Origin: Pisaster brevispinus
Taxonomy: Eukaryota > Echinodermata > Asteroidea > Forcipulatida > Asteriidae
DNA: 64,000 nucleotides
NCBI GenBank assembly: GCA_023634235.1
Contig: JAMKCF010000016.1
Span: 5,317,140 to 5,381,139, forward strand
Reading direction: 5' to 3'
A program made the translations under genes and the position numbers. Shown piece by piece: positions 58,720-64,000 of this stretch. Under the pieces are notes generated by a model. That model saw only the letters and a program-made list of their open reading frames with translations, ran no database searches and was not told the DNA's origin. The number at the start of each line of letters is the position of its first letter. Position 1 is the stretch's first letter.

Positions 58720-61700
58720 TGTTCTGAAGCTTCAATCTCAGCGTGATCTGGGACGAACATATTTCAAATTCTTCAGATGGCTCTGAGATGAAATCTGTAC
58801 GAAGAAACATGGATGTTCTTAAGCTTCTGGTTCAATCTTAATGTGATCCGGGACAAAATAAAATTTAACTGTTCAAAAAGCACCGAGACGAATTCTGTTT
58901 GAAGGAACAAGGGTGTTTTTCAGCTTCTGTTTCAATCTCAGCGAGATCTGGGACGAACATTTTTCAAATCCTTCAAATGGCTCTGAGATTAAGTCTCTAC
59001 AAAGACATATAGGTGTTCTGAGCTTTTGGTTCAATCTCAGCGTGATCGGGAACAAGCATTTTTCAAATCTTTCAGAATGCTCTGAGATGAAGTCTGTACG
59101 AAGAAACAAAGGTTTTCTGAAGCTTCTCGTTCAATCTCAGCGTGATCTGGGACGAACATATTTAAAATCTTTCAGATGGCTCTGAGATGAAGTCTGTACG
59201 AAGAAACATGAATGTTGAACCATAAGCTTCAGCTTATGGTTCAACCTTAATTTTGATATGGGACCAAATAAAATGTAATTGTTCAAAAAGCTCCGAGACG
59301 AATTCTGTAGTGAAAGTCATGGGTGTTCTGAAGCTCTTGGTTCAATATCAGCGTGATCGGGGATGTAAAACTTTAAAACCCTTCAGAATGCTCCGAGATA
59401 AATTATGTACGAAGAAACATGGGTGTTCTGAAGCTTTTGGTTCAATCTCAGTGTGATCGGGACGAACGGGGATGAAAAACTTTAAAATCCTTCAGATTGC
59501 TCTAAGATGAAATCGGTACGAAAAGAATAGGGTGTTCTGAAGCTTCCAGTTCAACCTCAACGTGATCGAGGACAAAATAAATTTAAACTGTTCAAAAAGC
59601 TCCGAGACGAATTCTTTACGGAGGAATATGGGTGTTCTGGAATTCCTGGTTCAATCTCAGCGTGATCGGGAATAACCATTTTCAAACCTTTCAGAATGCT
59701 CTGATATGAAGTCTGTACGAAGAAACATCGGTGTTCTGAAGTTTCTGGGTCAATTTCAACGTAATCGGAGATGGACAATTTTCATATCCTTCCGAATGGC
59801 TCTAAAATGAATTCTGTACGAAGGAACATGAGTGTTCTGAAGCTTTTGTTTCAATCTCAGCGTGATCGGCAACAAACATTTTTCCAACTTTTCAGAATGC
59901 TCCGTGATAAATTCTCTACCAAGGAACATGGGTGTTCTTAAGCTTCTGGTTCAATCTTAATGTGATCGGGGACAAAATAAAATTAAACTGTTTAAATAGC
60001 TCCGAAACGAATTCTGTATGAAAGATCATGGGTGTTCTGAAGCTCTTGGATCAATTTCAGCGTAATCCTTCAGAATGCTCTCAGATGAAATCTGTTCGAA
60101 GAAACATGGGTTTTCTGAAGCTTCTCGTTCAATCTCAGCGTGATCTGGGACGAACATATTTCAAATTCTCCAGATGGCTCTGAGATGAAGTCTGTACGAA
60201 GAAACATGGATGTTCTTAAGCTTCTGGTTCAATCTTAATGTGATCCGGGACAAAATAAAATTTAACTGTTCAAAAAGCACCGAGACGAATTCTGTTTGAA
60301 GGAACAAGGGTGTTCTTCAGCTTCTGTTTCAATCTCAGCGAGATCTGGGACGAACAATTTTCAAACCTCTCAGAATCCTCGGAGATGAAGTCTATACGAA
60401 AAAACATGGGTGTTCTGAAGTTTCTAGGTCAATCTCAACTTTTGGTTCAATCCCAGCGTGATCGGGACGAACATTTTCAAATATTTCAGATGGCTCGGAT
60501 ATGAAGTCTTTACGAAGAAAAATGGATGTTCTGCAGCTTCTGTTTTCAATCTCAGCGTGATCGGGGACGAACAATTTTCAAACTTTCCGAACTCTCCGAG
60601 ATGAATTCTGTACGAAGAAACAGGGGTGTTGTGCAGTTTCTGGTTCAATCTCAGCGTGATCGGGCATGACCATTTTTCGAACCCTTCAGATGGCTTTGAG
60701 ATTAAGTCTCTACGAAGAAATATGGATGTTCTGCAGATTCTGTTTCAATCTCAGCGTGATCGGCAACAATCATTTTTCAAACCTTTCAAAAAGCTCCGTG
60801 ACGAATTATGTATGAAGGAACGTGGGTGTTCTGAAGCTTTTGGTTCAATCTCAGCGGGATCGGAGATGAAACATTTTCAGATCCTTCAAAATGCTCCAAG
60901 ATGAATTCTGTATGAAGAAACATGGGTGTTGTGCAGCTTCTGGTTCAATCTTAACGTGATCGAGGACAAAATAAAATGAAACTGCTCAAAAAGCTCCGAG
61001 ACGAATTCTGTACGAAGAAAAATGGGTGTTCTGAAGTTCCTGGTTCAATCTCAGCGTGATCGGGAACAAGCATTTTTCAAACCTTTCAGAATGCTCTGAG
61101 ATGAAGTCTGTACGAAAAAACATGGGTGTTCTGAAGTTTCTAGGTCAATCTCAACGTAATCGGAGATTAAAAATTTAAGATCCTTCAGAATGCTCTAAGA
61201 TTAATTCTGTACGAAGAAACATGGGTGTTCTGAAGCTTTTGGTTCAATCTCAGCGTGATCGGGACGAACATTTTCAAATATTTCAGATGGCTCGGATATG
61301 AAGTCTTTACGAAGAAAAATGGATGTTCTGCAGCTTCTGTTTTCAATCTCAGCGTGATCGGGTACGAACAATTTTAAAACCCTTCAGAATGCTCTCAGAT
61401 GAATTCTGACGAAGAAACATGGGTGTTGTGCAGCTTCTAGTTCAATCTTAATGTGATCGGGGACAAAATAAAATTAAATTGATTAAAAAGCTCCCAGACG
61501 AATTATGTAACGAAAGTCATGGGTGTTCTGAAGCTCTTGGTTCAATATCAGCGCGATCGGGGATGTAAAACTTTAAAACCCTTCAGAATGCTCCGAGATG
61601 AGTTATGTACGAGGGAACATGGGTGTTCTGAAGTTTCTGTTTCAACCTTAATTTGATCGGGGACAAAATAAAATTAAACTGTTCCGAGACGAATTCTTTA

Positions 61701-62640
61701 TGAAGGAACATGGGTGTTGTGAAGTTTCTGGGTCAATCTCAACGTAATCAGAGATTACAAATTTTCAGATCCTTCAGAATGCTCTAAGATGAATTCTGTA
61801 CGAAGAAACATTGGTGTTCTGAAGCTTCAATCTCAGCGTGATCTGGGACGAACATATTTCAAATTCTTCAGATGGCTCTGAGATGAAATCTGTACGAAGA
61901 AACATGGATGTTCTTAAGCTTCTGGTTCAATCTTAATGTGATCCGGGACAAAATAAAATTTAACTGTTCAAAAAGCACCGAGACGAATTCTGTTTGAAGG
62001 AACAAGGGTGTTCTTCAGCTTCTGTTTCAATCTCAGCGAGATCTGGGACGAACATTTTTCAAATCCTTCAAATGGCTCTGAGATTAAGTCTCTACAAAGA
62101 CATATAGGTGTTCTGAGCTTTTGGTTCAATCTCAGCGTGATCGGGAACAAGCATTTTTCAAATCTTTCAGAATGCTCTGAGATGAAGTCTGTACGAAGAA
62201 ACAAAGGTTTTCTGAAGCTTCTCGTTCAATCTCAGCGTGATCTGGGACGAACATATTTAAAATCTTTCAGATGGCTCTGAGATGAAGTCTGTACGAAGAA
62301 ACATGAATGTTGAACCATAAGCTTCAGCTTATGGTTCAACCTTAATTTTGATATGGGACCAAATAAAATGTAATTGTTCAAAAAGCTCCGAGACGAATTC
62401 TGTAGTGAAAGTCATGGGTGTTCTGAAGCTCTTGGTTCAATATCAGCGTGATCGGGGATGTAAAACTTTAAAACCCTTCAGAATGCTCCGAGATAAATTA
62501 TGTACGAAGAAACATGGGTGTTCTGAAGCTTTTGGTTCAATCTCAGTGTGATCGGGACGAACGGGGATGAAAAACTTTAAAATCCTTCAGATTGCTCTAA
62601 GATGAAATCGGTACGAAAAGAATAGGGTGTTCTGAAGCTT
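58720..62640 (+). repeat. ~3.1-kb higher-order duplication in the satellite
   Basis: The segment around 58720-59540 recurs at 61815-62635, offset 3095 bp, including the unusual inverted-monomer hairpin at 59215 and 62310. Flanking blocks repeat at offsets of 2997 and 3468 bp (57313, 60310, 63778). Confidence 0.8.
59215..59244. repeat. Hairpin from an inverted monomer fragment
   Basis: TTGAACCATAAGC-TTCA-GCTTATGGTTCAA is a perfect 13-bp-arm hairpin. The right arm is normal monomer sequence (AAGCTTATGGTTCAA); the left is its inverted copy. The same structure recurs at 62310-62339. Confidence 0.85.
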
Positions 62641-64000
62641 CCAGTTCAACCTCAACGTGATCGAGGACAAAATAAATTTAAACTGTTCAAAAAGCTCCGA
62701 GACAAATTCTTTACGGAGGAATATGGGTGTTCTGGAATTCCTGGTTCAATCTCAGCGTGATCGGGAATAACCATTTTCAAACCTTTCAGAATGCTCTGAT
62801 ATGAAGTCTGTACGAAGAAACATGGATGTTCTTAAGCTTTTGGTTCAATCTCAGCGTGATCGGGAACAAGCATTTTCAAACCTTTCAGAATCCTCTGATA
62901 TGAAGTCTGTACGAAGAAACATGGATGTTCTTAAGCTTATGGTTCAATCTCAGTGTGATCGGGACGAACAGGGATGAAATCGGTACGAAAAGAACATGGG
63001 TGTTCTGAAGCTTCCGGTTCAACCTCAACGTGATCGAGGACAAAATAAATTTAAACTGTTCAAAAAGCTCCGAGACGAATTCTTTACGGAGGAATATGGG
63101 TGTTCTGGAATTCCTGGTTCAATCACAGCGTGATCGGGAATAACCATTTTCAAACCTTTCAGAATGCTCTGATATGAAGTCTGTACGAAGAAACATCGGT
63201 GTTCTGAAGTTTCTGGGTCAATTTCAACGTAATCGGAGATGGACAATTTTCATATCCTTCCGAATGGCTCTAAAATGAATTCTGTACGAAGGAACATGAG
63301 TGTTCTGAAGCTTTTGTTTCAATCTCAGCGTGATCGGCAACAAACATTTTTCCAACTTTTCAGAATGCTCCGTGATAAATTCTCTACCAAGGAACATGGG
63401 TGTTCTTAAGCTTCTGGTTCAATCTTAATGTGATCGGGGACAAAATAAAATTAAACTGTTTAAATAGCTCCGAAACGAATTCTGTATGAAAGATCATGGG
63501 TGTTCTGAAGCTCTTGGATCAATTTCAGCGTAATCCTTCAGAATGCTCTCAGATGAAATCTGTTCGAAGAAACATGGGTTTTCTGAAGCTTCTCGTTCAA
63601 TCTCAGCGTGATCTGGGACGAACATATTTCAAATTCTCCAGATGGCTCTGAGATGAAGTCTGTACGAAGAAACATGGATGTTCTTAAGCTTCTGGTTCAA
63701 TCTTAATGTGATCCGGGACAAAATAAAATTTAACTGTTCAAAAAGCACCGAGACGAATTCTGTTTGAAGGAACAAGGGTGTTCTTCAGCTTCTGTTTCAA
63801 TCTCAGCGAGATCTGGGACGAACAATTTTTAAACCTCTCAGAATCCTCGGAGATGAAGTCTGTACGAAAAAACATGGGTGTTCTGAAGTTTCTAGGTCAA
63901 TCTCAACTTTTGGTTCAATCCCAGCGTGATCGGGACGAACATTTTCAAATATTTCAGATGGCTCGGATATGAAGTCTTTACGAAGAAAAATGGATGTTCT

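Larger units (their letters stand above)
47771..64000 (+). repeat. ~100-bp satellite array with higher-order repeats, running off the window
   Basis: The monomer reads GGGTGTTCTGAAGCTTCTGG, then TTCAATCTCAGCGTGATCGG, then a variable part, then GAATTCTGTACGAAGAAACA. Consecutive starts are 100 bp apart (50951 and 51051; 55142 and 55242), giving about 160 monomers. At least two classes differ in the middle: GACAAAATAAAATT...AAAAGCTCC and GAACATTTTTCAAATCCTTC. Longer units repeat at offsets of about 200 bp (48541/48741), 1.81, 4.0-4.2, 3.0, 3.1 and 3.5 kb. Frames of 60-96 codons inside it are by-products of the period. Confidence 0.95.

Noticed and set aside
47771..64000. Many 60-96-codon frames on both strands, some repeated exactly
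   Set aside because: They follow the 100-bp satellite period and its higher-order copies, occur in several frames and strands, and match no protein family.
47771..64000. CRISPR-like spaced repeat array
   Set aside because: The whole ~100-bp unit is repeated with mutations; there are no unique spacers or cas genes, and the genome is eukaryotic.

Overview
The window looks like nuclear DNA of a marine invertebrate, probably a deuterostome and most likely an echinoderm. It has interrupted genes with GT-AG introns, a P2X7-like ballast-domain gene (a family expanded in marine invertebrates), CR1/L2-type LINEs, a Penelope-like element, tRNA-derived SINEs, many hairpin MITEs and a long satellite. 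The taxon is inferred from style only. There are no bacterial operons, rRNA genes or CRISPR arrays.

The one clearly intact gene is CKS1, the cyclin-dependent kinase regulatory subunit, on the + strand. Its three coding exons (14171-14238, 39598-39725, 46999-47045) join in frame to an 80-residue protein with the family's anion-binding residues and HxPEPH hinge. Intron 1 is 25.4 kb and intron 2 is 7.3 kb. A splice acceptor just before the start codon implies an upstream non-coding exon. On the - strand at 1.5-2.7 kb is a two-exon P2X7-like gene with signs of decay at its splice acceptor and a premature stop.

Layout. 1-3.5 kb: P2X7-like gene, a small MITE and a tRNA-like relic. 3.5-7.4 kb: a large inverted-repeat element holding a 5'-truncated L2/CR1 LINE and a nested MITE. 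7.4-11 kb: hairpin MITEs and a 420-bp tandem repeat interrupted by a LINE tail. 12.4-13.2 kb: retroelement relic. 14.1-47.0 kb: CKS1, whose introns are packed with elements. 47.8 kb to the end: an array of about 160 copies of a ~100-bp satellite with multi-kb higher-order duplications.

The most striking material lies in the CKS1 introns. At least a dozen non-autonomous elements begin with a hairpin (AGGTGTTCG...CGAACACCT) and end with CCGAACACC, a second hairpin, then CTAGTT. They sit head to tail, and both hairpins show compensatory changes between copies. This matches the end structure of rolling-circle (Helitron/Helentron, HINE-type) elements, but no Rep/helicase gene is present here, so the class is inferred. 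Their bodies repeatedly carry TGACGTCA, TGACCTTGA and inverted ACCGGAAGT motifs. A 38-bp perfect-hairpin insertion with an 8-bp target duplication is visible because an empty-site copy exists in the same window.
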